Below are positions 8,269-16,941 of a stretch of DNA of 37,452 nucleotides, one piece after another (position 1 is the stretch's first letter; the number at the start of each line of letters is the position of its first letter). The stretch comes from Capillimicrobium sp035565675 (GTDB taxonomy: Bacteria; Actinomycetota; Thermoleophilia; Solirubrobacterales; Solirubrobacteraceae), in contig DATMSA010000040.1 in assembly GCA_035565675.1 (NCBI GenBank), positions 1 to 37,452 of the forward strand, read 5' to 3'. Under the pieces are notes generated by a model, which did no database searches, was not told the origin of the DNA, and worked only from the letters and a program-made list of their open reading frames with translations. Made by a program: the position numbers and the translations under genes.

Positions 8269-9009
8269 TCACGCCAGCCCGCCGTCGACGGGCAGCAGGT
8301 GTCCGGTCACTCCGGCGGCCAGATCGCTGGCCAGGAACAGCGTGGCGCCGGCCACGTCGTCGATCGAGGCGATGCGGCCCAGCGCCGTGTCGGCGGCCGC
8401 CCGCTCCAGCGCCTCCTCCACCGGCAGGCCGCCCTCGGCGGCGCGCCGGCGCATGCGCTCCAGCAGCGCCCGGGTGGCGACCGGCCCGGGGGCGACCGCG
8501 TTGACGCGGATGCCGCGGCCGCCGAGCTCGAGCGCGGCGGAGCGGGCGATGCCGAGCACCGCGTGCTTGCTGGCGGCGTAGGCCGCCAGGTTCGGATCCC
8601 CGCGCCACGAGTTCAGCGAGGCGATCATGACGACCGCGGCGCCGTCGAGCAGCCGGGGGGCGGCGTGCTTGAGGGTGGCGGCGACGCCGCGCGTGTTCAC
8701 GGCGAGGACGTCGTCGAACTCCGCCAGGTCCAGCTCGGCCACCGATCTCCACGGCGGGACGACGCCGGCGGCGGCGACGAGGACGTCGATGCCGCCGACG
8801 CCGGCGAGGGCCTCGGCGATCGAGTCCTCGTCGCGCACGTCGACCGGGGCGGCGCGCCAGCCCGGCGGCGGGTCCCACGCGGCGGCCGGCGCGGGGAGGT
8901 CGAGCGCGACGCCCTGGGCGCCCTCCTCGGCGAATCGCCGGGCGATCGCGTCGCCGATCCCGCTGGCGCCGCCGGTGACGACCGCGCGCTGTCCGTCGAG
9001 CAGGCTCAC
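8269..9009 (-). CDS. SDR family oxidoreductase
   Basis: A 246-residue classical SDR. The cofactor loop is TGGASGIG (12-19), and the Asp at the end of strand 2 in GVALDLPAP favours NAD. The active site has Ser131 in MIASLNSW, Tyr144 and Lys148 (YAASK), and the VNAVAPGPVAT loop. The GTG start at 9009 overlaps the stop of the LLM gene by 4 bp. A second, different SDR follows immediately, so the pair may handle two hydroxyl/keto steps, or opposite directions with different cofactors (inference from the strand-2 residues). Confidence 0.9.
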   Translation of the reverse strand: MSLLDGQRAVVTGGASGIGDAIARRFAEEGAQGVALDLPAPAAAWDPPPGWRAAPVDVRDEDSIAEALAGVGGIDVLVAAAGVVPPWRSVAELDLAEFDDVLAVNTRGVAATLKHAAPRLLDGAAVVMIASLNSWRGDPNLAAYAASKHAVLGIARSAALELGGRGIRVNAVAPGPVATRALLERMRRRAAEGGLPVEEALERAAADTALGRIASIDDVAGATLFLASDLAAGVTGHLLPVDGGLA

Positions 9010-9872
9010 GCGCCCACCCCCGCCCGCAGGATCTCCAGGTCTCGCGCGGCGCCGTCCCGGTCGACGGGGACGTCGACGATGACCTCGTCGACGCCCGCGG
9101 CGGCGAGCGCGGGCAGGTTCGCGGCGACGACGTCGGGGCGGCCGAGCGACTCGACGATGCGCAGGACCGTCCGGGGCTTCGCGCCAGCGGCCGCGTCGGC
9201 GATCGTGGCGATCTCGGCGTGCAGCGCGTCGGGGTCGAGGGCGCCCGCGGCCTGCTGGCCCAGCCACCCGTCGCCGACGCGGCCGGTGCGGCGCAGCGCA
9301 ACCGGGGAGTGGCCGCCGACGAGGATCGGGATGTCGTGGGCGGGGGTCGGCAGGCAGAGGACGTCGGCGGGCAGGTCGTAGTGCGCCGACGCGCGCGCGT
9401 CGGGCGCGCCCGTCCAGCAGGCGCGCGCGATCGCGATCCACTCCTCCAGCCGCGCGCCGCGCCGCTCGAACGGGACGTTCAGCGCGGCGAACTCCTCGGC
9501 CAGCCAGCCGGCGCCGACGCCGAGCTCGAGCCGCCCGCCGCTGGCCACGTCGATCGACGCCGCCTGCTTGGCCAGCTCGACCGGGTTGCGCATCGGAAGG
9601 ACGAGGACGGCCGTTCCCAGGCGGACCCGCTCGGTGGCCGCCGCGGCGAGCGCGAGCGCGATCAGGGCGTCGAGGTAGGGCGTGTCGGTCGGCCAGGTCG
9701 CGCGCCCGTCCTCGGCGAACGGATAGCGGGAGCGGATCTCGCGCGGGAGCACGATGTGGTCGCTGACCCACAGCGAGTCGAAGCCGGCCTCCTCGAGGGC
9801 GCTCGCCATGGCCGGAACGCCGATCTCGAGGGGCAGCGCTCCGCTGTTGGGCAGCTTGGCTCCGATGCGCAA
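9006..9872 (-). CDS. LLM class (probably F420-dependent) oxidoreductase
   Basis: A 288-residue luciferase-like monooxygenase-fold protein. Family hallmarks are ALEEAGFDSLWVSDHIVLP (about 25-43), a GTAVLVLPMRNP strand, and GRLELGVGAGWL, which borders the flavin phosphate. These resemble the F420-binding LLM group of actinobacteria, though FMN cannot be excluded. The start is a TTG at 9872 with GAGAGGA 7 bp upstream; an ATG start is not available nearby. It is the first gene of the operon that continues into two SDRs. The promoter region holds operator copy C, shared with the divergent VOC gene. Reaction unknown: F420 reduction of a double bond, or oxidation of an alcohol or aldehyde, are typical. 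Confidence 0.85.
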   Translation of the reverse strand: MRIGAKLPNSGALPLEIGVPAMASALEEAGFDSLWVSDHIVLPREIRSRYPFAEDGRATWPTDTPYLDALIALALAAAATERVRLGTAVLVLPMRNPVELAKQAASIDVASGGRLELGVGAGWLAEEFAALNVPFERRGARLEEWIAIARACWTGAPDARASAHYDLPADVLCLPTPAHDIPILVGGHSPVALRRTGRVGDGWLGQQAAGALDPDALHAEIATIADAAAGAKPRTVLRIVESLGRPDVVAANLPALAAAGVDEVIVDVPVDRDGAARDLEILRAGVGA

Positions 9873-9913
9873 TGTGCGGTCCTCTCGTGGAACAGGACGG
9901 ACAGGGGCGATGT

Positions 9914-9947
9914 GCTCGTATTGCGAGTGATCGCCCGATATGCGAGC
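9914..9947. promoter_or_regulatory. Shared operator, copy C (between divergent LLM and VOC genes)
   Basis: 34-bp element: GCTCGTATTGCGAG (9914-9927), spacer TGATCG, CCCGATATGCGAGC (9934-9947). The outer parts form an imperfect inverted repeat (GCTCGTAT against ATATGCGAGC). It lies 41 bp from the LLM start and 40 bp from the VOC start, so one bound protein could control both. Confidence 0.62.
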
Positions 9948-9987
9948 ATCCTAGCTGGGCAATCCGACGACGGAGCAGCAGACGACG

Positions 9988-10929
9988 ATGGCACGCGTGA
10001 GAACGCTGGGAGTCGACCACATCGGGGTCGGCGTCACGGACATGGAGCGATCGCTCGCCTTCTGGCGGGAGCTGGGCTTCACCGACGTCGCGTTCGACCA
10101 CCGGGGCCTGCTGCCCGGCCTCGCCGAGGTCGCCGGGCGCCCGAGCGTCGAGGCCCGCGTGGTCATGCTCCGCCCGGCCGTGCCGACGCCCCTCGGGCCC
10201 GGCGCCGTGAAGCTCGTGCAGACGATCGACGCGCCGCCGCCCCCGATGCCGGAGACGATGGCGTGGGGCGAGCCGGGCGTGTGCGAGGTGTGCATGCATG
10301 TCAAGGACCAGGCCGGGCTGTACGAGCGCCTGGTCGCCGCCGGCCACACCGGGCTGATGGAGCCCAACTCGTCGCCGCTGGATCCGTACGGGACGATGTG
10401 CGCGCTCTCGTACGTGGCCGATCCGGACGGCACGAAGATCGAGCTGATCGAGTGGCTGGACCTCGAGGCGGGGTGGCCGCAGGACGACGGGCCCCAGGGC
10501 GTCAACCACGTCGCGTTCGGCGTCGCCGACATCGAGCGCACCCGCGCCTTCTACCGGGATCTCGACTTCGGCGGGATGCTGTTCGACTCCGACGGCGTGT
10601 TCGAGCCGATGAGCCCCTGGTTCCGGTCCGGCCAGGCGCCGCGGATGAAGATGACGCTGCTGACCAACCCGTTCGGGGCCGGCATGGAGCCGGTGCAGCA
10701 GATCCCGATGGGCCCGGACGCGAGCGGCGAGTGGGGCCACGTCGGCCCCTTCGACTTCGGCATCGGCGTGCGCAACCTCGACGTCGCGCTCGCCCAGCTC
10801 TCGGCCGCCGGGATCGCGCTGCGCGGCGAGCCCGCGACCGTCGACCTCGGCGGCGGCGCCACCTGGCGCTACGCGTACTTCCGGGAGCCCGACGACACGT
10901 ACGTCTGCCTCACCGAGGCCCGCTACTAG
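9988..10929 (+). CDS. VOC family protein with two glyoxalase/dioxygenase-like domains
   Basis: A 313-residue protein of two vicinal-oxygen-chelate domains. Domain 1 (about 7-150) begins GVDHIGVGVTDMERSLAFW and ends DPDGTKIELIEW; domain 2 (about 168-310) begins GVNHVAFGVADIERTRAFY and ends REPDDTYVCLTE. The retained His and Glu at the expected ligand positions (VDHIG...KIELIE; VNHVAF...) suggest at least domain 1 can bind a metal. Such proteins include glyoxalases, epimerases and extradiol dioxygenases; the reaction cannot be named. CGGAGCAG precedes the ATG. It is transcribed away from the LLM operon and shares operator copy C with it. Confidence 0.85.
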   Translation: MARVRTLGVDHIGVGVTDMERSLAFWRELGFTDVAFDHRGLLPGLAEVAGRPSVEARVVMLRPAVPTPLGPGAVKLVQTIDAPPPPMPETMAWGEPGVCEVCMHVKDQAGLYERLVAAGHTGLMEPNSSPLDPYGTMCALSYVADPDGTKIELIEWLDLEAGWPQDDGPQGVNHVAFGVADIERTRAFYRDLDFGGMLFDSDGVFEPMSPWFRSGQAPRMKMTLLTNPFGAGMEPVQQIPMGPDASGEWGHVGPFDFGIGVRNLDVALAQLSAAGIALRGEPATVDLGGGATWRYAYFREPDDTYVCLTEARY

Positions 10930-10987
10930 CTCCCCCACCACTGCCTGCGTCGCCCCGCCGCTCCTCCCTCCCCTCCCGGCGGGGCGA

Positions 10988-11032
10988 CGTGTGGCACATG
11001 GCAGCCGCTATGCGGACGCCAGGTGCCACACG
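10988..11032. terminator. Long interrupted hairpin between convergent genes
   Basis: A 10-bp perfect outer stem (CGTGTGGCAC at 10988-10997 with GTGCCACACG at 11023-11032), then TGGC/GCCA, then CCGC-TAT-GCGG at the tip. It lies between the 3' ends of the VOC gene (plus) and the enolase-superfamily gene (minus). No T run follows on either strand, so a bidirectional hairpin terminator is likely but not certain. Confidence 0.55.
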
Positions 11033-11062
11033 TGTCCGCGCGGCGGCGGAGGCGGGCGCGCG

Positions 11063-12154
11063 TCAGGCGCGAAACGACATCACGGGGTCGCCGAGGAGCG
11101 CCTCGTCGACCGCGAGGCCGAGCCCGGGGCCGTCGGGGGCGGCGTCGACGGGCACGCCGCCGGCGATGTGCTCCACGACCGCGCCGTTCACGAGCGAGAC
11201 CGAGAACAGCGACGCGGGCGGAGTGCTCGCGGCGAGGTGGGCGATCGCGGCGGCGGCCACGTCGCCGCCCCAGGTGTCCTCGATCGTCACCGAGGCGCCG
11301 AGGGACACCGCCAGGTCGCGCAGGCGACGCGCCGGCGTCAGCCCGCCGACCTTGCCGATCTTCAGGTTCACGCCCGACGCGCCCGCCCGGCGCACGGCCG
11401 CCACGAGCGAGTCGGCATCGGTGACCGACTCGTCGAGGATCAGCGGCAGCGTCGTCGCCGCGCGCACGTGGAGCACGTCCTCGAAGCGCCGGCAGGGCTG
11501 CTCGAGGAAGACCGGCAGGTCCTCGAGCGTGCGGGCCGCCACCAGCGCGTCGGCCAGCGACCAGCCGCCGTTGGCGTCGGCGACCACGACCGCGCCCTCC
11601 CCCACCTGCTCGACCACGCTCGCGACGGTGGCGGCGTCGACCCGGGGATCGCCGCCGACCTTGAGCTGGAAGCGCCGCACCCCGGAGGCCAGCGCCCGCT
11701 CCACCCGCTCCGCGGTCTCCGACGCCGACCCCATGGGGATCGCCGCGTACAGCGGCAGGGCGTCGCTCAGCCGGCCGCCCAGCAGCGTGGCGACCGGCAG
11801 CCCGGCCGCCTGGCCGAGCAGGTCCCAGCACGCGACGTCCAGCGGGCTGCGCGCCGCCTCCTGGCCCATCAGCGTCGCGTCCATCCGCGCCTCGACGTCG
11901 CCGAGGTTGCGCGGGTCGGCGCCCAGCAGGGCCGGCGCCAGCTCGGCCAGCGCCGCGCCGACCGCCCCGGTGAACGTCGGCAGGTAGGCCGACGTCAGCG
12001 GGCACGCCTCGCCCCAGCCGCGGCGGCCATCGTCGGCGGTGACCCGCACCACCCACGACGGCGAGGCGCCCATCGTCCGCCCGCGCGACAGCCGGAAGTC
12101 CCCGGCCACCGGCGTCAGGTCGACCGCGAAGACGTCGACCGCGGCGATCCGCAC
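11063..12154 (-). CDS. Mandelate racemase/muconate lactonizing enzyme (enolase superfamily) protein
   Basis: A 363-residue enolase-superfamily enzyme of the MLE subgroup. Metal ligands are Asp193 (VVADANGGW), Glu218 (FLEQPC) and Asp241 (LILDES). Acid/base lysines are Lys165 (FQLKVGG) and Lys265 or Lys268 (NLKIGKVGG). The usual first Lys of the KxK motif is Gln163. Members include dipeptide epimerases, cis-3-hydroxyproline dehydratase and hydroxyproline-betaine 2-epimerase. The last two would suit the hydroxyproline-like context, but this is inference. It lies 17 bp after the IclR gene as the last gene of the operon starting at 19478. Confidence 0.88.
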   Translation of the reverse strand: MRIAAVDVFAVDLTPVAGDFRLSRGRTMGASPSWVVRVTADDGRRGWGEACPLTSAYLPTFTGAVGAALAELAPALLGADPRNLGDVEARMDATLMGQEAARSPLDVACWDLLGQAAGLPVATLLGGRLSDALPLYAAIPMGSASETAERVERALASGVRRFQLKVGGDPRVDAATVASVVEQVGEGAVVVADANGGWSLADALVAARTLEDLPVFLEQPCRRFEDVLHVRAATTLPLILDESVTDADSLVAAVRRAGASGVNLKIGKVGGLTPARRLRDLAVSLGASVTIEDTWGGDVAAAAIAHLAASTPPASLFSVSLVNGAVVEHIAGGVPVDAAPDGPGLGLAVDEALLGDPVMSFRA

Positions 12155-12171
12155 GACCGCGCTCCGCCGCG

Positions 12172-12984
12172 CTACGCGACGCCGGCGAGGTCGCTCTGGA
12201 TCCGCCCGGCCGTGGCCAGCAGCGGTCCGACGAGCTCCTGGCGCACGGATTCGACCGACCGGCGCAGCACGTGAGTGGAGAGGTTGATCGCCCCGACGAC
12301 GCGGCCGTCGCGCCCGCGCACCGGCGCCGCCACCGCGACCAGGCCCTCCTCGAGCTCCTGGTCGACGATCGCGTAGCCGTCGGCGCGCACCTGCTCGAGC
12401 TGCTCGCGCAGCACCGCCGGGTCCGTCACCGTCCGCGGCAGGAAGCTGCGCAGCTGCGCGGTCGCCAGGTACGTGTCGAGCTCCTCGTCGCTCAGGCCGG
12501 CGAGCAGCACCTTCCCCATCGCCGTCGCGTGGGCGGGCATCCGCGCGCCCACGTTGACGACGACCGACATGACGGCCGTCGACGGCACACGCGCGACGTA
12601 GACGATGTCCGGCCCGTCGAGCACCGACGCCTCGCTGGACTCGTCGACCTCGGCCACGAGCCGCTCCAGGTGCGGCAGCGCCACGTCGGGGAAGCCCAGG
12701 CCGGACAGGAACGAGTACCCGAGCTCCAGGACCTTCGGCGTGAGGCGGAACACGCGTCCGTCGCTCTCGACGTACCCGAGCTCCATGAGCGTGATGAGGA
12801 ACCGGCGCGCGGTGGCGCGCGTCAGCTCCGTCGTGGCGGCCAGCTCGGTGACGGTCTGCTCGGGCGCGTGCGGACCGAAGGCGCGGATGATCGCCAGGCC
12901 GCGCTCCAGCGACTGGATGAACTCGCGCGGACGCTCCTCCTCCACCTTCGGCTCGCTCGATTCGGAAACGACGATGGCCGACAT
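12172..12984 (-). CDS. IclR family transcriptional regulator (PcaR/PcaU/PobR-like)
   Basis: About 270 residues. The N-terminal winged helix-turn-helix begins FIQSLERGLAIIRAFG (about 22-37), the opening typical of the PcaR/PobR group, with TVTELAATTELTRATARRFL as the HTH. The C-terminal IclR effector domain includes ARMPAHATAMGKVLLAGL and YAIVDQELEEGLVAVAAPVRG. The ATG at 12984 was chosen because related proteins have only 10-25 residues before FIQS; a GTG at 13029 in frame is possible. No clear Shine-Dalgarno is seen for either. It is embedded in the catabolic operon, so expression is probably tied to the pathway, and it is the best candidate to bind operator copies A-D. Confidence 0.88.
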   Translation of the reverse strand: MSAIVVSESSEPKVEEERPREFIQSLERGLAIIRAFGPHAPEQTVTELAATTELTRATARRFLITLMELGYVESDGRVFRLTPKVLELGYSFLSGLGFPDVALPHLERLVAEVDESSEASVLDGPDIVYVARVPSTAVMSVVVNVGARMPAHATAMGKVLLAGLSDEELDTYLATAQLRSFLPRTVTDPAVLREQLEQVRADGYAIVDQELEEGLVAVAAPVRGRDGRVVGAINLSTHVLRRSVESVRQELVGPLLATAGRIQSDLAGVA

Positions 12985-13030
12985 CGGCCGCGATGCTACC
13001 GCTGAGCGCGGACCTCCATGCCGGGCCACG

Positions 13031-13975
13031 TCAGTTCCCCCCTCCCGCGAGCTCGCGACGCGCGCGCTCCAGCGCGATCAGCGCCTCGTCGCGCCACGCG
13101 ACGCGCGCGTCCCAGTCCTCGAGCGCCAGCAGCGCCCGCCGCTGGGCGGTCACCTCGGCGACCAGGTCCGGCGTCCACGGGTCGTCCTGGCCGCGCTCGG
13201 CGCCCATGCGCGCGTACGCCGGCCCGAGCTTCTCGGCGTGCGAGGCGATGCCCCCGCGCGTGTTGAGGTCCGCGGTCTCGAACGGGCCCACGAACGCCCA
13301 GCGCCGCCCCAGCCCGTCGCGCACGACGCGGTCGACGTCGTCCACCGACGCCACCCCGTCGCGCACCAGGCAGTAGGCCTCGCGCAGCAGCGCGCCCTGC
13401 AGCCGGTTGAACACGAACCCCTCGATCTCCCGGCGCACGACCACGGGCGACTGCCCCGCCTCCGAGAGCAGCGCCACCGTCCGGTCGACGACCGCCGGGT
13501 CGGTGAACGGCGCCGGGACGACCTCGACGACCGGGATCAGGTGCGGCGGGTTGCCGGGATGGACGACGAGGCAGCGCGTGCGCCCCGGCAGGTCCTCGGC
13601 GACCGTCGACGCGACGATCGCCGACGACGAGCTCGCGAGGACTGCGTCGGGCGCCGCCAGCGCGTCGAGCCGCGCGAAGACCTCGCGCTTGAGCTCCACC
13701 CGCTCCGGGGCGCACTCCTGCACGTGCGCGGCCCGCGCGACCGCGGCCGCCAGGTCGTCGCCGACCGTCACCCGGCCGGCGATCGCCTCGGGCGCCTCGC
13801 CGAGCAGCCCGGCGGCGTCCAGCTGCGCCAGGCGCGCGGCGATCTCGCCGGGCGCGGCCGCGCGCCGCTCGGGGTCGGGGTCCTGCAGCCGCACGACTCG
13901 CCCGGCGCGCGCGAACACGATGGCCCAGCTCACGCCGATCGACCCGGCGCCGACGATGGCGACGGGGGCGGTCAC
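13031..13975 (-). CDS. 3-hydroxyacyl-CoA dehydrogenase-like protein (lambda-crystallin/L-gulonate dehydrogenase group)
   Basis: A 314-residue single-function HAD-fold enzyme. The NAD loop is AIVGAGSIGVSWAIVFARAG (about 6-25), and the catalytic region CLVVHPGNPPHLIPVVEVVP matches the HPxNPPHLxPLVE pattern of CRYL1/L-gulonate 3-dehydrogenase and L-carnitine dehydrogenase. It lacks the enoyl-CoA hydratase half found in fatty-acid oxidation fusions. The GTG start at 13975 overlaps the gcvPB-like stop by 4 bp. It probably oxidises a beta-hydroxy acid (or betaine-like alcohol) with NAD; a CoA thioester need not be involved. Substrate unknown. Confidence 0.86.
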   Translation of the reverse strand: MTAPVAIVGAGSIGVSWAIVFARAGRVVRLQDPDPERRAAAPGEIAARLAQLDAAGLLGEAPEAIAGRVTVGDDLAAAVARAAHVQECAPERVELKREVFARLDALAAPDAVLASSSSAIVASTVAEDLPGRTRCLVVHPGNPPHLIPVVEVVPAPFTDPAVVDRTVALLSEAGQSPVVVRREIEGFVFNRLQGALLREAYCLVRDGVASVDDVDRVVRDGLGRRWAFVGPFETADLNTRGGIASHAEKLGPAYARMGAERGQDDPWTPDLVAEVTAQRRALLALEDWDARVAWRDEALIALERARRELAGGGN

Positions 13976-15525
13976 GCGCTCGCCATCGCCGCGGTCTTGC
14001 GCTTGTACGCCCGCCACGTGGTCGCCCACCGGTCGGGGTCGTTGACGGCCGACCCGTCGACCTGGCGCAGCGCCTGGCGGTGCGGCGCGGTCTTGACGAT
14101 CTCCGGGTTCGTGTAGGCCTCCTCGACGATGTGCTCCAGGACGTCGATCCACAGGTCGACGTCCTCCTTGGACCACAGCTCGCCGGGCTCGGGCGTGAAC
14201 GGCTCCGGCACGACCCACGGCTCGTGGCTGAGCCAGAACGCGTCGACGCCGAAGTCGACCATCCGGTTCTGCACGTCGAGCACGGTCACGCCGGTGTCGC
14301 GCGTGAGCTCCTCGAGCGAGTAGCGGCACATCTCCAGTCGCGGCGCGTCGATGCCCGGGTTCGACCGCGACACGCCGCGGATGCGCATCAGGCGCCGGTC
14401 CATGTAGTTGAGCGCGATCACCGACAGGTCGGCGGCCTCGCGCAGCCCGTCGGCGCCCATCGCGCGCGTCCACGAGTACGCCTTGACGACCTGCTGGGCG
14501 TTGCCCCAGTACTCGCGCACACGGCCGATCGACCTCGGCGCGTCGTGCTCGATCGTGTAGCGGTCGCCCTCGCGGTGGACGAGCGGCCGCGGCAGGAACT
14601 CGACGAGCTCCTCGCTGCACCCGTACGCGCCGACCGCCGGGCCGCCGCCGCCCTTGGGCACGCCGAAGGTCTTGTGCAGCATGTACATGCACGCGTCGAA
14701 CCCGAGCTCGCGCGCGCGCAGGCGCGTCATGACGCCGTTGAAGTTGGCGTTGTCGTAGAACGCCAGCCCGCCCGCCTCGTGGACGATGTCCGTCCAGCGG
14801 CGGATGTGCGGGTTGTAGATCCCCATGTCGTCGGGGTTGTTGATCATCAGCGCGGCCGTGCGGTCCGACACCGCGGCCTCCAGCGCCTCGACCGACGCGT
14901 AGCCGTCCTCCTCGATCGGCAGCGTGACGACCTTGAACCCGGCCGCCGCGGCGGTCGCGGCGTTGCACGGGTGCGCCTGGATCGTCGTGATGATCTCGTC
15001 GCGCTGCTCGAGCTCGCCGCGGGCGGCGTGGTAGGCACGGGTGATGCACGCGTGCGTGTAGGCGGCGTCGGCGCCGCCGCCGGGCTGGAACACGAAGCGC
15101 GCCATGCCCGACAGCTCCCGCAGCATGAGATCGAAGTCGTGGAGGATCCTGAGGAGGCCCTGGATCGACTCGTCCGGCTGCTCCGGGTGGATCTCGGCCA
15201 GCCACGGGCGCGCGGCGACGTGCTCGTTGAGCCGCGGGTTGTACTTCATCGTGCACGTGCCGAAGAGGTTCACGCCCATCATCCCGAGCGTCATCTGCGA
15301 CAGGTGCAGGTAGTGGCGCTGGACCTCGAACTCCGACAGCTCGGGCAGCGCGGGCGGGGACTCGCGGCGCACGCCCTCGGGGACGAGGTCGGCGCCGGAG
15401 CCGACCTTGGCGGCGACCTCCGGCTCGGCCTCCTCGATCGCGACGGCGCGGCGCCCGGGGCGGCCCATCTCCAGGACGACGGGCTCGTCCCAGCGGGCGG
15501 CGTGATAGTCGGGCAGCCGGGTCAT
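13972..15525 (-). CDS. Glycine dehydrogenase subunit 2-like protein (GcvPB homologue, divergent)
   Basis: A 517-residue PLP enzyme homologous to the C-terminal half of P-protein. The PLP lysine is Lys285 in LHKTFGVPKGGGGP, and CTMKYNPRLNE (91-101) is conserved. Other active-site stretches differ from what I recall of glycine decarboxylases: QPGGGADAA (147-155) for QPAAGAHGE, QAHPCNAAT (183-191) for SAHGTNPAS, and NANFNG (259-264) for GANLNA. This suggests a changed amino-acid substrate or a reaction without lipoyl-H protein. The ATG start overlaps the GcvPA-like stop (ATGA). No gcvT, gcvH or lipoamide dehydrogenase gene is in the window. Confidence 0.88.
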   Translation of the reverse strand: MTRLPDYHAARWDEPVVLEMGRPGRRAVAIEEAEPEVAAKVGSGADLVPEGVRRESPPALPELSEFEVQRHYLHLSQMTLGMMGVNLFGTCTMKYNPRLNEHVAARPWLAEIHPEQPDESIQGLLRILHDFDLMLRELSGMARFVFQPGGGADAAYTHACITRAYHAARGELEQRDEIITTIQAHPCNAATAAAAGFKVVTLPIEEDGYASVEALEAAVSDRTAALMINNPDDMGIYNPHIRRWTDIVHEAGGLAFYDNANFNGVMTRLRARELGFDACMYMLHKTFGVPKGGGGPAVGAYGCSEELVEFLPRPLVHREGDRYTIEHDAPRSIGRVREYWGNAQQVVKAYSWTRAMGADGLREAADLSVIALNYMDRRLMRIRGVSRSNPGIDAPRLEMCRYSLEELTRDTGVTVLDVQNRMVDFGVDAFWLSHEPWVVPEPFTPEPGELWSKEDVDLWIDVLEHIVEEAYTNPEIVKTAPHRQALRQVDGSAVNDPDRWATTWRAYKRKTAAMASA

Positions 15526-16928
15526 CGGGTCACCTCCGCAAGCGCCTCGACGAGGCGGTCGATGTCCTCCTGCGCGTGCACCTCGGTCACGCAGTACAGG
15601 GCGCACTGGCCGAGGTGCGGATGTCCGGCCGACAGGTCGCCGCCGCCGAAGATGCCGCGCTCGAGCAGCGCCGTGTTGATGTCGGCGACGGTCTTGCCGG
15701 TCTCGCCGAAGTCGACGACGAGCTCCTTGAAGAAGCCGCCCCAGCGCACCGACACGTTCGGCAGCTCGGCGATCCGCGCGGCCGCGTAGTGGCTGCGCTG
15801 GAGGATCAGCTCGCCGAGCTCGACGAACCCCTGTGGCCCCATCGCCGCCATGTAGACGGCGTTGACGACCGCCCACAGGTACACCGAGTTGCCGGTCCAG
15901 TCGTTGCCGTCCTCGCGCCGCCCGTAGGACGACTGCTCGAACAGCGTCATCGTGAAGCCGTGCTCGCCCGGCTTCGCGGTCGGGGCGATCGACACCTGCA
16001 GCGTCGGGTACTGGCGCGCGTAGCGCTCCTCGTCGCGGGTGGCGATGAAGCCGCCGACGCCGCCGCCCGCGTTCATGTGCACGCCCAGCGGCTGCGTGGA
16101 GCCGACGGCGATGTCGGCGCCGACCTGGCCGGGCGGGGCCAGCACGCCGAGCGAGATCGGGTCGACGCCGAGGATCGTCTCGGCGCCGGCGCCGCGCGCG
16201 GCGGCGGCGATCCGCTCGACCTCCGTCTCGATGACGCCCAGCGAGCTCGGCGTCTCGACGTAGACGGCCGCCGTGCGCTCCGACAGCTTCGCCTCGAGGT
16301 CGGCGACGTCGAGGCGCCCGGTCCGGGGGTCGGTGGCGACCTCGACGATCGCGATGTGGCTGGGCATCTCCGGCGGCTCGCAGTACGTGCGGATCACCGC
16401 CAGGCGCTCGCGGTTCAGGTCGGCCGGGACGAGCACCTCGCGGCGGCCGGTGATGCGGCAGGCCATCCGGATCGCGTGACCGGCGGCGCAGCCCCAGCTG
16501 TAGACGGGCAGGCCGACGAAGTCGAGGTCGAGCAGCTCGCCGAGCTGGCTGGCGAACTCGAACCAGGCCTGGTTGCGCCCGTGGTCGGAGGCGGGCGTCC
16601 CCCACTCGGACGTGACGAACTCGGTGCGCTGGGCGATCTCGTCGCAGATCGCCGGCACGTGGTGCTGCCACACGCCGCCGCCCAGGAACGACAGGTTCTG
16701 CTCGCAGTCGACGTTGCGCGACAGCAGCGACCGCAGGTGCCGGCTCAGGGCGGCCTCCGAGCGCAGCGCCGGCGGCAGGTCGATCGGCTCGCGCACGAGG
16801 TGGTCCTGCGGGATCTGCACGAACAGGGCCTCGACGTCGTCGACGCCGACGGCGTCGAGCAGCTCCTGCCGCAGCTCGGGCGCCGAGTTGGCCATGTACG
16901 GGTGGGCGGTCGGCCCTGGCGGCGTCAT
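15522..16928 (-). CDS. Glycine dehydrogenase subunit 1-like protein (GcvPA homologue, divergent)
   Basis: A 468-residue homologue of the N-terminal half of P-protein. FLGGGVWQHHVP (81-92) corresponds to the family FLGAGVYDHYIP. However the segment TSEWGTPASDHGRNQ (106-120) replaces the usual TAYTPYQPEISQG, and YSWGCAAG (143-150) replaces YDGATA, both near the active site. It pairs with the GcvPB-like chain, its stop overlapping that gene's start. The ATG at 16928 has a GAGGAGG Shine-Dalgarno 8 bp upstream, the strongest in this operon. Function as an authentic glycine decarboxylase is doubtful; a PLP decarboxylase or oxidase for another amino acid is an alternative. Confidence 0.86.
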   Translation of the reverse strand: MTPPGPTAHPYMANSAPELRQELLDAVGVDDVEALFVQIPQDHLVREPIDLPPALRSEAALSRHLRSLLSRNVDCEQNLSFLGGGVWQHHVPAICDEIAQRTEFVTSEWGTPASDHGRNQAWFEFASQLGELLDLDFVGLPVYSWGCAAGHAIRMACRITGRREVLVPADLNRERLAVIRTYCEPPEMPSHIAIVEVATDPRTGRLDVADLEAKLSERTAAVYVETPSSLGVIETEVERIAAAARGAGAETILGVDPISLGVLAPPGQVGADIAVGSTQPLGVHMNAGGGVGGFIATRDEERYARQYPTLQVSIAPTAKPGEHGFTMTLFEQSSYGRREDGNDWTGNSVYLWAVVNAVYMAAMGPQGFVELGELILQRSHYAAARIAELPNVSVRWGGFFKELVVDFGETGKTVADINTALLERGIFGGGDLSAGHPHLGQCALYCVTEVHAQEDIDRLVEALAEVTR

Positions 16929-16941
16929 GCGCGCGTCCTCC

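Noticed and set aside
13972..16928. A standard glycine cleavage system locus
   Set aside because: There is no gcvT, gcvH or lpd gene nearby, and key P-protein motifs are changed, so an ordinary system is not supported here.
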